A DNA stretch of 64,000 bases from Dokdonella_A sp966248875. GTDB taxonomy: Bacteria > Pseudomonadota > Gammaproteobacteria > Xanthomonadales > Rhodanobacteraceae. The position numbers and the translations under genes are program-made. The notes under the pieces were generated by a model. It was not told the origin of the DNA. It saw only the letters and a list, made by a program, of their open reading frames with translations, and searched no databases. Of this stretch, positions 29,367-37,861 are shown in pieces (the stretch's first letter is position 1; every line of letters begins with the position of its first letter). The stretch covers positions 4,597 through 68,596 of the forward strand of contig CBINBI010000009.1 in NCBI GenBank assembly GCA_966248875.1, given 5' to 3'.

Positions 29367-29432
29367 TTGCCGCAAGCCCCGGGGTGGTTTATAAAGTGAA
29401 AGCGGGGAGGAGCCGGACGGCTTCTCCCTTTT
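29367..29432 (+). promoter_or_regulatory. Orphan promoter followed by an intrinsic terminator
   Basis: On the plus strand TTGCCG (29367-29372) and TATAAA (29390-29395) are 17 bases apart. A 10-bp stem (29405-29414 with 29419-29428, one G-U pair) with a GGAC tetraloop and TTTT (29429-29432) follows almost at once. Together they would make a transcript of only about 30 nt. No plus-strand gene follows. It lies upstream of rph in antisense orientation. Confidence 0.4.
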
Positions 29433-29537
29433 CATTTCTGCGCCACCATCGCCGCGAGCGGTCTTGCGCAGCGCGTGATCCGCGCGCTGCGGCCTTGGGG
29501 CGCGCATTCATCCCGTGTCAGTCGCGCGCACGCACAC

Positions 29538-29567
29538 GATCGAGGCGCGAATGTTCGCGCCTCGATC
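29538..29567. terminator. Perfect 14-bp inverted repeat downstream of tRNA-Val
   Basis: GATCGAGGCGCGAA (29538-29551) is followed after 2 nt by its exact inverse (29554-29567). It lies 16 bases beyond the 3' end of the minus-strand tRNA-Val gene and is the likely terminator of the tRNA unit, although no long U-run follows. Confidence 0.6.
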
Positions 29568-29582
29568 CCGTTCTGTCGGAAG

Positions 29583-29657
29583 TGGTGGGCGGTACTGGGA
29601 TCGAACCAGTGGCCCCTGCCGTGTGAAAGCAGTGCTCTACCGCTGAGCTAACCGCCC
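29583..29657 (-). tRNA. tRNA-Val (anticodon CAC)
   Basis: On the minus strand the 75-nt sequence folds as a complete cloverleaf: acceptor GGGCGGT paired with ACCGCCC, D-arm with AGCTCAGCGGTAGAGC, anticodon stem CTGCT/GGCAG around loop TTCACAC (anticodon CAC, reads GTG), and the T-loop GGTTCGATCCC. The 3' CCA is encoded. It lies downstream of tRNA-Thr and is probably co-transcribed with it. Confidence 0.93.
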
Positions 29658-29660
29658 GGT

Positions 29661-29683
29661 TTCGGGGCGATGCGGGCCCCGAA
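29661..29683. other. Hairpin between the two tRNA genes
   Basis: An 8-bp stem TTCGGGGC/GCCCCGAA (29661-29668 with 29676-29683) ends 4 bases before the 5' end of tRNA-Val on the minus strand. With no U-run it is more likely a processing structure in a dicistronic precursor than a terminator. Confidence 0.4.
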
Positions 29684-29792
29684 TCTGCCGCACGAAGCGG
29701 CCTGTGCGCTTTTGCGCCGGGATGTGTCCCGGCTCCAGCCGTACAGCCCCAAGCCAGACGTCAGGCCAACGCTCTTGCGGCATGGCCAGACG

Positions 29793-29868
29793 TGGTGCCG
29801 GAGAAGGGAATCGAACCCCCGACCCACGCATTACGAATGCGTTGCTCTACCAGCTGAGCTACTCCGGC
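29793..29868 (-). tRNA. tRNA-Thr (anticodon CGT)
   Basis: The 76-nt minus-strand gene has acceptor GCCGGAG paired with CTCCGGC, D-arm AGCTCAGCTGGTAGAGC, anticodon stem ACGCA/TGCGT around TTCGTAA (anticodon CGT, reads ACG), T-loop GGTTCGATTCC and an encoded CCA. A well-formed promoter lies just upstream. Confidence 0.95.
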
Positions 29869-29881
29869 GCGAGGGGCGCGG

Positions 29882-29911
29882 AGTATAGCCGCGCGCCGCG
29901 GGGATGGACAA
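29882..29911 (-). promoter_or_regulatory. Promoter of the tRNA-Thr/tRNA-Val unit
   Basis: On the minus strand TTGTCC (29911-29906) and TATACT (29887-29882) are separated by 18 bases. The -10 box ends 13 bases before the mature tRNA-Thr, with a GC-rich stretch between that resembles a stringent discriminator. Confidence 0.7.
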
Positions 29912-29959
29912 GTTTCGGGGCTGCCTGACGCCCGCGCGCGTCGCGGCAACGGCGGAGCA

Positions 29960-30394
29960 CTACCAGCAGGAGCCGTTCGATTCGTTCCCGGTCTGGCTCT
30001 TGTTGCCGAGATTGTCGAGCGTCAGCGCACCGCAGGCGTCGCTCGCCTGCGCCTGGCCCGACACTGGTGTCGCGGTGAGCACGTAGCTCTGCGCGTCGCC
30101 CGACGCGCCGTTGGCGGTCGTGATCGTGTAATAGCCGTGCTCGGAAGTGGCATCGGTGATGCCGAGCCCGGCCGGCGGCGCCGCGGTCACCGACGTGGCA
30201 TAGGCGTTGAAGTTCGTGTAGTAGCGCTCCTGCGCCGCTGCGATGCGCATCAGCATCTCGCGCGCGTCGGCGCGCCGCGTCCTGAATGCGTAGCGGCCGT
30301 AGTTGTAATAGGCCAGCGAAGCCAGTATCGCGATGACCGCGACGACGATCATCAGCTCGATCAAGGTGAAGCCCTTGGCCACTCGCCTGAACAT
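29960..30394 (-). CDS. pilE: Type IV pilin, PilE/PilA family
   Basis: A 144-residue prepilin. The leader MFRRVAKG is cut by PilD before FTLIELMIVV, giving the N-methylated Phe and the invariant Glu5. A long hydrophobic helix follows, and the C-terminal domain has a Cys pair (ASDACG and NGSCW) that would close the D-loop. GGGGGA precedes the ATG by five bases. It is the last gene of the fimT-pilV-pilW-pilX-pilY1-pilE set and so is probably a minor pilin such as PilE, not the major PilA subunit. Confidence 0.92.
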   Translation of the reverse strand: MFRRVAKGFTLIELMIVVAVIAILASLAYYNYGRYAFRTRRADAREMLMRIAAAQERYYTNFNAYATSVTAAPPAGLGITDATSEHGYYTITTANGASGDAQSYVLTATPVSGQAQASDACGALTLDNLGNKSQTGNESNGSCW

Positions 30395-30455
30395 GGTGTC
30401 CCCCTGGCGGACGTGAAGGCGGGGAGGGTCGCGTGCGCCCTTCCCGCCGGTTTCG

Positions 30456-33400
30456 TTATAGCAAATCGAGAAGCTCGCGCCACGATCCGCGGTGCGGCGG
30501 CGGCGCGGGAATCGCGAACTCGGGCAGGCCCGGCAGCAGCAGCGGTCCGCCCTGCGAGCCGACCACCGCCGGAATGCCTGCGATCGGGATCGCGTTCGAA
30601 TCGACGACCTTGCCGATCTCGTCGTTGCCGCCACCGGTCGGGCCGGCGCCGCCGCCGAGCGGCGATGCAGGCAGCGGACCGCCGAGCGCACCGTCGACCA
30701 CCATGATTGCGCCGCGCCGGCCGGGATCGCAGGGATCGTCGCCCTTCGGAATCAGCGTGGTGAGGATCACGTAGTTCGCGCTGTAGAACGGCACTGCGGT
30801 GACGATGTTGCGCTCGCCGGGCTCGGCGGTGACGTTGAGCGGTATCGTCCAGCCGCGATTGACGCTGAGGCTCAGCGCAGGCGTCAGCGTGCGCACACCG
30901 CCCGAGTCTTGCGTGATAGTCCAGCGGTTCATCATGGCCGGCGTGAACGGATAGGTGACGCCCGCCGCCGCCGCTTCGGTGCCGTTGCCGTAGTCGCGCA
31001 CGCCGTAGAACGCCTGGGTCGCCGTGTTCGAGTCGGCCCCACAGCCGGTCGGCGGCGTGGAAGCCGTGCGATCGCAGAGGCCGAGATACTTGCCCGTGCC
31101 GAATACCCAGATCGGCAGATTGGCCGCGCGATCGCGCATGCCGACCGGCATCACCGAGATCGGCATGCGGCCGATGTCGGCCGTGTTGTTGCCGTAGCTC
31201 TTGAACATCAGGTCGACGCGGAAGTTGCTGGTGTCGCGCAGGTCGAAGCGCCACAGGTTGCCCGCGAGGTCGCCTGCGACGGCGATGTCGTCGACGAGAT
31301 CGGAATTGAGGTCGTACACCGCAGGCGACGACAGCCCGTACGTCTGCGGCGGAGCCGGCTGTGGAGCCGACGCCGTGCTGATCTCGGAAATCAGATTGCC
31401 CGTCTCGAGATCGATGACGAACAGCGAAGTCTGGTTCGCCGCGGGATCGTTGCTGGCGGGATCGACCGGCGTCTGGTTCGGCAGCGGGAAGTAGCCGCTC
31501 GCGACGAGCACGACCCACTTGCCGTTGCTGAGGCGCGCGATGTTCGGATACGAATACGTATAGCCGAGATGCGCGAACGGGGTCGAGCCGCCCTGCACCG
31601 TCGTGTTGCTGATCTCCCACAGCACCTTGGCCGGCGCGGTGGAATCGGTGAAGCCGTCCGGCGCGGTGATGTCGAGCGCGAAGATGCCGCGCCCGCCGAG
31701 CCGGAGCGAGCCGACCAGCACCGTATGCCAGGAGCCGTTGATGAAGACGTCCTGGATGACCGGCGTGTTGTCGACACCCGGCGCGGTCTTGAAATACGAC
31801 TCGTCCGTGATCTTGTCGAGGTGTCCGTTCTTGAGCAGGAGCGAAGGCACGTAGGCCCAGCGCTCGGCTCCCGTCACGCCATCGAACGCGTGCAGCATGC
31901 CATCGTTGGATCCGACGTACACGGTCGGCGCGCGGTTGCGGTTGTCGTAGACGAACTGCGCATAGCTGCCCGCACCCGGCGCGCCGTTCGAGCCCGGCGT
32001 CGCCGCGATCGCCTCGGGCGACCCTGGGGGGAAGTTGTCGCTGAAGCCGCCGATCGGCGCCGAGACGTAGCGCGGCTGCGAGTTGATGATCGCGCCGAGT
32101 ACCGAGCTGCGCTTGCGCAGCAGCGGCGCCACGGTCTCACTGGTGCGCACGCCGCGCAGCCAGTCGAGGCGGGCCTGGCCGTTGCCGTCGCAGCCCGGCG
32201 CGACACCGGTCGGTGTCGTGCAGACCAGCGATGACGCGGGATCCTGGTTCAGCGCCGCCTGCTGCGACGAGCTGAGATCGGCCCAGCGGAACAGCCTACC
32301 GCCCGTGCCGGCGTCGTTCGAGGTGAAGATCACGCGCGTGTTCGGATCGCGCGCGGCACCGCCGGTGGCGCCGCTGGTCACGCAGAATCCGCCGGTGAGG
32401 ATGCAGCCCGCATCCCAGCGCAGCGTACCCGGCGTACCGGACACGGGATCGAGATCCTGCTTGGTCAGGAAGCCGGAGTAGTCGCTGGTGTCGTAACCCG
32501 CCGAATAGCCCTGCGTGCCCGAGGTCAGCGTCGACATCGTCGCCGACAGCGCGGTCGAAGAGCCGCGGCGCGACAGGATGTTGTTGATGATGTCGGTGAG
32601 GTGCTGCACCAGCGCGCTCGGATCCGACGCGCTGAAATAGGAGCCGCGGCTGTTGATGGCGGCGTGCCACGTGTCGTCGATCGCCTCGGGTCGGTTGCGT
32701 GCCGGGCGCGGCCAGCCGGTGATGCCGGACGAGTTCTGCTGGCCCTTGCGCAGCTTGCAGAGATCGTTGTTCGGATCGCTGCAGTCGATGTCGTCGGAGA
32801 ACTGGAGGTTGCCGGCGATGCCGAGCGTCACCATGAACTGTACGACGTGCTGCCACTTGGCCGGATCGTTGACCGGGTTGAAGTAGATCTCCTTGTTGCT
32901 CAGCGGATCCTGGCCCGGTGTCAGCGGCGTCGACCCGGTGATACCGGTCGTCTTGTCGGGCACGTAGGGCGGCACGGTGTCGTCGAGGTCCGTGCGCAAA
33001 TCCTTGGCCCAGTAGAAGAACGCGATATCGGCCAGCGAGGGATAGCAGTTCGTCGAGCCATCGCTGCCGCACGATCCGGTCGACGACGAAGGCACGTCCC
33101 AGAACACGCGCGACTCGGCGTCGCCGCGGGTGAACGCGGTGCTGTCGGGCAACGTGTGCGAGCTCTGCACGTCGAAGAATCCGGAAGGCACCGTCGGATT
33201 GCCTTCGTTCCAGTAGCCGTCCGTGACCAGCATGTGGAAGTTCTGCCGGCACGAAAGCTCGCGGCCCGGCGGATTGCGCGTGTCGGGCTGGAAGTACGGG
33301 TCCTTGAGGTCGTTCGACAACGGGCGCCGGAAGAACTCGCCGGCGCGGATCGTTGCCGCGCGGTCCGGCGTGTTGCCTCGAGCGCCGACCTGGAACAGGA

Positions 33401-34478
33401 AGTTGAAGAAGCTCTTGCGGTAGTTCGCCGCCGCGCCGGTCTGGGTATTGTTGAGGTTCGTGATGATCGTGCTGTTGTCGATCGCAACGCCCCACGAGCC
33501 GCCGTTGCTGCAGCTTCTGGAGCAGAATGGCCAGATCGTCTGCCACGCGACGCGGACGTTGTCGCCGAACTGGCCGAAGGTGCGGGACAGCGCCGAGCGC
33601 GTCATGATGTTGCGCGTGCGGTAATAGGCGTACCAGTTCGCGAAGTTCTGCCACTGGTTGACCGTGACGCCCTGGATCGTCGCATTGCTGTTCGGCACCG
33701 CGACGGCTTCCCAGTTCGACGCCGTGTACAGGCGCGAAATGCCGGTCGAAGTCGGGTTGCCGAACGCATCCACCGGGATCGTGACGGAGCTCTTCAGGCG
33801 GTAGTAGTACGGGCCTCCGTTCGGATATGCGGCGCCGGTCTCGGGGTCGGTATGAACGGTATCGAGCGGGCTGGTGCTCCATCCGCAGGTCCAGCGGTGA
33901 TCGGTGCCGCTGCAGGTGCCGTCGCTGCGGAAGCGCGAGCAGTTGGCTCCGGATGCGGAGCTGATGCGCGTGCGTCCGCTGTCGCTCGCATCCGCGCCGC
34001 TGTTGGGGTTGTTGTTGTAGCCGATCGTGCCATTGGCGCCGACGCCGTTGACCGGCCGGTTGGCCGCGATGCCGTCGAGCCAGACCGCGGCGAGCGACGC
34101 GTCGGCGTTCGGGAACGACGTACCGTCCTCGTACACGGGCGGCACGTACAGCACGTTCGGGTTGTAGTAGACGCCGTTCATCGCGTGGTTGGCGATCGGG
34201 CTGCTGCCGCCGATGACGCCCGCGCAGCGCCACGGTCCGCTCCACGAGCCGTCGTCGAACGGCCGGTTGTCGCCCATGAAGTTGCTGGCCATCGATCCCG
34301 AGTCGTCGAACGAGACGACGATGTTCGGATCGACCGACGCGTCGAGATCCGGCGGCGTCGGGCTCAGATCGACATCGCCCGGCTGGACCGCGAACGCGCG
34401 CGCGGTGAACAAGGCCAGCGACGCGGCGACCAGCGCGATCCGCGCCGTTCCTCGAGCTCGATTGATTGGAGTACGCAT
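30456..34478 (-). CDS. pilY1: Type IV pilus tip/assembly protein PilY1
   Basis: A 1,340-residue secreted protein with a signal peptide ending near ARAFA. Residues 50-650 form a von Willebrand A-like region with the MIDAS motif DDSGSM at 58-63. The C-terminal half is the PilC/PilY1 beta-propeller with a calcium-binding loop DLNSDLVDD near residue 1055. PilY1 promotes pilus extension, binds surfaces and senses contact. It follows pilX by 22 bases and precedes pilE by 61. Many Cys residues in the N-terminal part suggest disulfides. Confidence 0.95.
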   Translation of the reverse strand: MRTPINRARGTARIALVAASLALFTARAFAVQPGDVDLSPTPPDLDASVDPNIVVSFDDSGSMASNFMGDNRPFDDGSWSGPWRCAGVIGGSSPIANHAMNGVYYNPNVLYVPPVYEDGTSFPNADASLAAVWLDGIAANRPVNGVGANGTIGYNNNPNSGADASDSGRTRISSASGANCSRFRSDGTCSGTDHRWTCGWSTSPLDTVHTDPETGAAYPNGGPYYYRLKSSVTIPVDAFGNPTSTGISRLYTASNWEAVAVPNSNATIQGVTVNQWQNFANWYAYYRTRNIMTRSALSRTFGQFGDNVRVAWQTIWPFCSRSCSNGGSWGVAIDNSTIITNLNNTQTGAAANYRKSFFNFLFQVGARGNTPDRAATIRAGEFFRRPLSNDLKDPYFQPDTRNPPGRELSCRQNFHMLVTDGYWNEGNPTVPSGFFDVQSSHTLPDSTAFTRGDAESRVFWDVPSSSTGSCGSDGSTNCYPSLADIAFFYWAKDLRTDLDDTVPPYVPDKTTGITGSTPLTPGQDPLSNKEIYFNPVNDPAKWQHVVQFMVTLGIAGNLQFSDDIDCSDPNNDLCKLRKGQQNSSGITGWPRPARNRPEAIDDTWHAAINSRGSYFSASDPSALVQHLTDIINNILSRRGSSTALSATMSTLTSGTQGYSAGYDTSDYSGFLTKQDLDPVSGTPGTLRWDAGCILTGGFCVTSGATGGAARDPNTRVIFTSNDAGTGGRLFRWADLSSSQQAALNQDPASSLVCTTPTGVAPGCDGNGQARLDWLRGVRTSETVAPLLRKRSSVLGAIINSQPRYVSAPIGGFSDNFPPGSPEAIAATPGSNGAPGAGSYAQFVYDNRNRAPTVYVGSNDGMLHAFDGVTGAERWAYVPSLLLKNGHLDKITDESYFKTAPGVDNTPVIQDVFINGSWHTVLVGSLRLGGRGIFALDITAPDGFTDSTAPAKVLWEISNTTVQGGSTPFAHLGYTYSYPNIARLSNGKWVVLVASGYFPLPNQTPVDPASNDPAANQTSLFVIDLETGNLISEISTASAPQPAPPQTYGLSSPAVYDLNSDLVDDIAVAGDLAGNLWRFDLRDTSNFRVDLMFKSYGNNTADIGRMPISVMPVGMRDRAANLPIWVFGTGKYLGLCDRTASTPPTGCGADSNTATQAFYGVRDYGNGTEAAAAGVTYPFTPAMMNRWTITQDSGGVRTLTPALSLSVNRGWTIPLNVTAEPGERNIVTAVPFYSANYVILTTLIPKGDDPCDPGRRGAIMVVDGALGGPLPASPLGGGAGPTGGGNDEIGKVVDSNAIPIAGIPAVVGSQGGPLLLPGLPEFAIPAPPPHRGSWRELLDLL

Positions 34479-34500
34479 GGCTCTTCCCCGCCCCGGCGTG

Positions 34501-35166
34501 TCAGTTGCCGGGATTGAAATTGGTGACGGAATAGGCGCCGAATGTCGTCTCGGCCATGCGCATCAGCGCAGGCGTCGCGCCTTGGCTGCGCGCGGTGATG
34601 CGATAGAGGTGAACGCTGGGAGCGCCCGTGCCGCTCGGCGCGCCGAGATTCGATCCGCTCATGTTGCCGATGCCGCCGCCGGTATCGAGGCCGAGATCCT
34701 CGATGATGTAGCGCGGCTGGCTGGCGAGCTCGGCCGACTCGTAACCGGTCGGGAGGCTGGTCACCGTGTGCGAATAGGATTTCGCGCCGTCGCTGCCGGC
34801 CGTGAGCCAGGCCTTCGACGAGCGGAACGCGAGCACGCGCTGGTCGGCGATGCCGTTCGTGCGCGTGTAGCGGCACGGTTGCACGCCGGTGCCCGCGCAG
34901 GGCGGCATGGCGAGGCCGCCGGTCGCGAACGAGGAGCGCGCCGCCGCGGCCCAGAGATCGACTTCGCCGCCACGCAGCGCGCTTTCCGTGCCCATCGCGG
35001 CGAGGTGTGCGTTGCGCATGCCGCCGGTCATGCGCTCCTGGAGTATCGACGTGCTCGAGGCCGTGAGGCCGAGCAGCGTCAAAAGCAGCAGGAACACCAG
35101 GGCGACGAACAACACCGCGCCGCGCTGGCGGTGCGCGCAACGGGGTGCGAAGGACGAAAGCGACAT
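34501..35166 (-). CDS. pilX: Minor pilin assembly protein PilX
   Basis: PilX primes pilus assembly with PilV, PilW and PilE. The 221-residue protein begins MSLSSFAPRCAHRQRGAVLFVALVFLLLLTLLGL: a basic leader ending in RQRG before AVLFVALVF, where the usual Phe is replaced by Ala, as is common in PilX. The ATG at 35166 is preceded by GGAG at six bases; an ATG four codons earlier has no ribosome-binding site. It closely follows the pilW stop. Confidence 0.9.
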   Translation of the reverse strand: MSLSSFAPRCAHRQRGAVLFVALVFLLLLTLLGLTASSTSILQERMTGGMRNAHLAAMGTESALRGGEVDLWAAAARSSFATGGLAMPPCAGTGVQPCRYTRTNGIADQRVLAFRSSKAWLTAGSDGAKSYSHTVTSLPTGYESAELASQPRYIIEDLGLDTGGGIGNMSGSNLGAPSGTGAPSVHLYRITARSQGATPALMRMAETTFGAYSVTNFNPGN

Positions 35167-35181
35167 GTCGTTCTCCATGGA

Positions 35182-36612
35182 TCAATGATTGCCGTTGCGT
35201 GTGGCGACCATCGAAACGAATTCGCGGCGCATCATGCGGCCGGCTTTCGAGCCGTTCGTGCCGGTGGAGCCGTAGACCATGTCCGCAGTCGGGCTGTCCG
35301 GCGGCAGCGTCATGTCCGCATCATCTACCGTGTAGCGATACGCGGTGTCGGCGAGCGCCAGGTCGTAGACGTTGTCTACGCTGTCGATCAGCATGTGGAC
35401 CTCGACGGATTTCACCGAGCGCCAGAGGCAGTTCGGCTCGACGTTGCCGTAAAGCTGCGTGTCCCACTCGGGCGGCGGCGGCGGGCAGTTCGCGGGCAGC
35501 GGCGGCGGCGTGCCGAACTGCGGCACGTCGCTGTTGGCTTCGACCTCGTCGGCCGTGAGGTACCGGAACGAGCCGTCGCGGAACTGCACGCCGTAGAAGA
35601 AATCGAGCCGCTCCACGCCCTGCACGATCTCGTCCGGCGTCGCCGAGCCGTTGACCTTGCGCATCAGCACCGGCACCACGCGGCCGGGCTGATCGGGATT
35701 CGGATCGCTCTTCCAGGCGAGGTAATAGGTGATCGTGACGAAATCGCGGTCGAAGTTGAACGCGCGCACGTCGAAGCTGCCGCCGCCCTGCTGCGCGCTC
35801 GGCTGGAATGCGGCCTGGCTGAGCAGCGTGCCGGGCGCCGGCGTGATGACGTTGCCGGCCGCGTTCGCCTGGAACAGCATGCCGCCGCCGCAGGTGGTGA
35901 GCAGCACGCGATCGCCGTTGACGATGTTGACCGGATCGTCGGTCTGCGCGCCACCGACGATGGTCGGCTGCAGTGTGATGACGGCGCCCGCGCCGGTTCC
36001 CGTCACCGTGAACGGCCAGCCGGTGCCGCGCTGGTAGCGGATCGTCAGCACGTCCGCGCCACGGACGCGCGTGCCGTCGGTCGTGCCTTCGGCGGGCAGA
36101 CCGTCGGCGCCGGCGCTGCTTGGCACGGCGGGCGTGCAGCCGCCGCCGAGGTCGCACTCGTAGCCGCGCATGAACGTCGCGGGGCTTACCGGATAGACGG
36201 TGCCCGCGGTCCAGCCCGTCGGAGGAAGTCCGGCGGTGCCGCCGCTGTCGGGAAACGCCTTGCTCGACGTGATGTTCGACACGCCGATGACGTTCGCGTA
36301 GATCGCCGCGCCCGGATACTGCGGGCCGTTGTCCGCCGACGACGTCCAGCCGACGCTGCTGATGCTGTTGCAGTACTCGCCTCCCAGCATGCGCAGGTCG
36401 GCGTTGATGCGCGTGATCGCGTAGCGGCCGTTCTCCTGGAGGCGGGCCAGCGAATCCTGCACCTTGTTCGTCTTGCTGGTCGCGCCGAACAACGTGACGA
36501 TGCCGACACTGAGCAAGAGGCCGAGCGCGAGCGCGACCATCAGCTCGATCAGGCTGAAGCCCATGTGGGCGCGGGCGTTTCGTGCTGCGCGAAGCATGTC
36601 GTGCGTCCTCAT
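35182..36612 (-). CDS. pilW: Minor pilin assembly protein PilW
   Basis: A 476-residue pilin-like protein. A basic leader ending RAHMG precedes FSLIELMVALALGLLLSVGIVTLFG, with Glu5 conserved, and the TNKVQDSLARLQENGRYA segment is typical of PilW. The long C-terminal domain is rich in beta-structure and Cys (CGGGM, CPPPP, NCLWR). The ATG at 36612 overlaps the pilV stop as ATGA, indicating translational coupling. Confidence 0.92.
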   Translation of the reverse strand: MRTHDMLRAARNARAHMGFSLIELMVALALGLLLSVGIVTLFGATSKTNKVQDSLARLQENGRYAITRINADLRMLGGEYCNSISSVGWTSSADNGPQYPGAAIYANVIGVSNITSSKAFPDSGGTAGLPPTGWTAGTVYPVSPATFMRGYECDLGGGCTPAVPSSAGADGLPAEGTTDGTRVRGADVLTIRYQRGTGWPFTVTGTGAGAVITLQPTIVGGAQTDDPVNIVNGDRVLLTTCGGGMLFQANAAGNVITPAPGTLLSQAAFQPSAQQGGGSFDVRAFNFDRDFVTITYYLAWKSDPNPDQPGRVVPVLMRKVNGSATPDEIVQGVERLDFFYGVQFRDGSFRYLTADEVEANSDVPQFGTPPPLPANCPPPPPEWDTQLYGNVEPNCLWRSVKSVEVHMLIDSVDNVYDLALADTAYRYTVDDADMTLPPDSPTADMVYGSTGTNGSKAGRMMRREFVSMVATRNGNH

Positions 36613-37133
36613 GGCTGGAACGCCCACGCGAAGGTCTGCACTGCCGCTCCGGCGGCGTCGCGGTCGAGGCTGGATTCGCTCCACTGGAGCTGGATCATGC
36701 ACAGCCCCGTGTACGGCGCGCCGCCGGCCGCCTCGGCTGCCGTGACCGACACCGTGCCGTCCGGCGTGCAGGCGATCGTCGCAGTCGCGTTCGGCAACTG
36801 ATCCTGCAGCTGCGTGCTCCACTGCGCCTTGTCGCGCGTGGCGATGTCGGCGCGCGAGCACGAAGTCGCGCTTCCGACTGGGCACGGATCGGTGTCGCCG
36901 GTGGGGTACGAGCCGTCGTAGTCGCCGGTCCACACGCGCGGCACATTGGCGCGCATGCGGTCCGCCATCGACTGCGCGAGGAACGAGGCCTGCGTGCGCA
37001 GGTATGCGCTGTGGTTGGTCTTGACCGAGACGACGAGCAGCCCCGCCATGCCAAGCAGCCCCAGGCTGAACACGAGCAGCGCGATCAGCACTTCGAGCAG
37101 CGTGAAGCCCCGTCGTGCAACATTGATATGCAT
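36609..37133 (-). CDS. pilV: Minor pilin PilV
   Basis: A 174-residue minor pilin. The leader MHINVARRG is followed by FTLLEVLIALLVFSLGLLGMAGLLV, the standard PilV N-terminus with Glu5. The later text LSQSMADRMRAN-type segment (here FLAQSMADRMRANV) is also characteristic. The ATG at 37133 has GAGG six bases upstream; an ATG at 37148 that overlaps the fimT stop is the alternative. Four Cys residues lie in the C-terminal domain. Confidence 0.9.
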   Translation of the reverse strand: MHINVARRGFTLLEVLIALLVFSLGLLGMAGLLVVSVKTNHSAYLRTQASFLAQSMADRMRANVPRVWTGDYDGSYPTGDTDPCPVGSATSCSRADIATRDKAQWSTQLQDQLPNATATIACTPDGTVSVTAAEAAGGAPYTGLCMIQLQWSESSLDRDAAGAAVQTFAWAFQP

Positions 37134-37141
37134 ATCCGACC

Positions 37142-37738
37142 TCAGCATCCCGGCGCGGGCGACGACGACGTGTCCCGCTGAGAAGAGATTTCGCCGCTCG
37201 ACTGGACGCGGATCCAGCGCGATTGCGCAGCCTGGTGATCCGGGCGGCACACGTTGATGTCGGCCGAGACCACGGCACCGCCGGCGGAGTCGACGAGGTT
37301 GCCGCTCGGCCCGAACACAATGCGCGTGTCGCCGCCGTTGCCGTTGGTCACCTTGGTCTTGACGGCGTAGCCCGCGCCGGTATCGACACCCTCGTAGCGC
37401 TGCAGCACGAGATCGGTCGGATCGCCGAAGGCCTGGTTCGGCGGAGTCGCCCCGGCCCCGACGTCCGCCTCGACGCGCCAGCCGCCGCTCCAGTCGTTGC
37501 TGGGGCCGATGACGGCGACCCAGGAGCCGCGCTTGGCTGCCTCGGCGCGGGCCATGTTCAGCGCCCCGACGAGGTCGTTAGTCGTGCTGGTGACGGTCAT
37601 GCGCCGGCCGAGCTCGCGAAAGCTTGGCATCGCGGCGGCGACGAGGATGGCGAGGACCGCGAGCGCGATCACAAGCTCGATCAGGCCGAACCCGCGGGCC
37701 GGGCGGCGGCGCGGAAGGCAGTTTTCCACACGTGACAT
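37142..37738 (-). CDS. fimT: Pseudopilin FimT/GspH family
   Basis: The first gene of the minor pilin operon, 198 residues. The leader ends PARG before FGLIELVIALAVLAILVAAAMPSF; a Gly occupies position 2 and Glu5 is present. The NDLVGALNMARAEAAKRG segment is the GspH/FimT signature region. FimT-type minor pilins help initiate pili and in some species bind DNA for uptake. GGGGGAG precedes the ATG. Confidence 0.92.
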   Translation of the reverse strand: MSRVENCLPRRRPARGFGLIELVIALAVLAILVAAAMPSFRELGRRMTVTSTTNDLVGALNMARAEAAKRGSWVAVIGPSNDWSGGWRVEADVGAGATPPNQAFGDPTDLVLQRYEGVDTGAGYAVKTKVTNGNGGDTRIVFGPSGNLVDSAGGAVVSADINVCRPDHQAAQSRWIRVQSSGEISSQRDTSSSPAPGC

Positions 37739-37775
37739 CGCTCCCCCTGGCTGGAGCGTGGAAGACAGCGCGAAC

Positions 37776-37803
37776 GTTAGAGCGCCGCCCGCGCGCGCGA
37801 CAA
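37776..37803 (-). promoter_or_regulatory. Candidate promoter of the minor pilin operon
   Basis: On the minus strand TTGTCG (37803-37798) and TCTAAC (37781-37776) are 16 bases apart, about 40 bases before fimT. The -10 box is a modest match. I see no sigma-54 GG-N10-GC pair here. Confidence 0.35.
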
Positions 37804-37861
37804 GACGGGCTTGAATGCGAGGTAGGATTTGGCGGACGAGCGGCGAGCCCGCCGCAGCGGC

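Noticed and set aside
29583..29868. tRNA genes considered as an integration site for an island carrying rph
   Set aside because: No integrase gene or direct repeat of a tRNA end was found nearby.
36609..37320. Long upstream extensions of the pilV and pilW frames
   Set aside because: They run antisense or out of frame through neighbouring pilin genes; the prepilin leaders fix the starts at 37133 and 36612.
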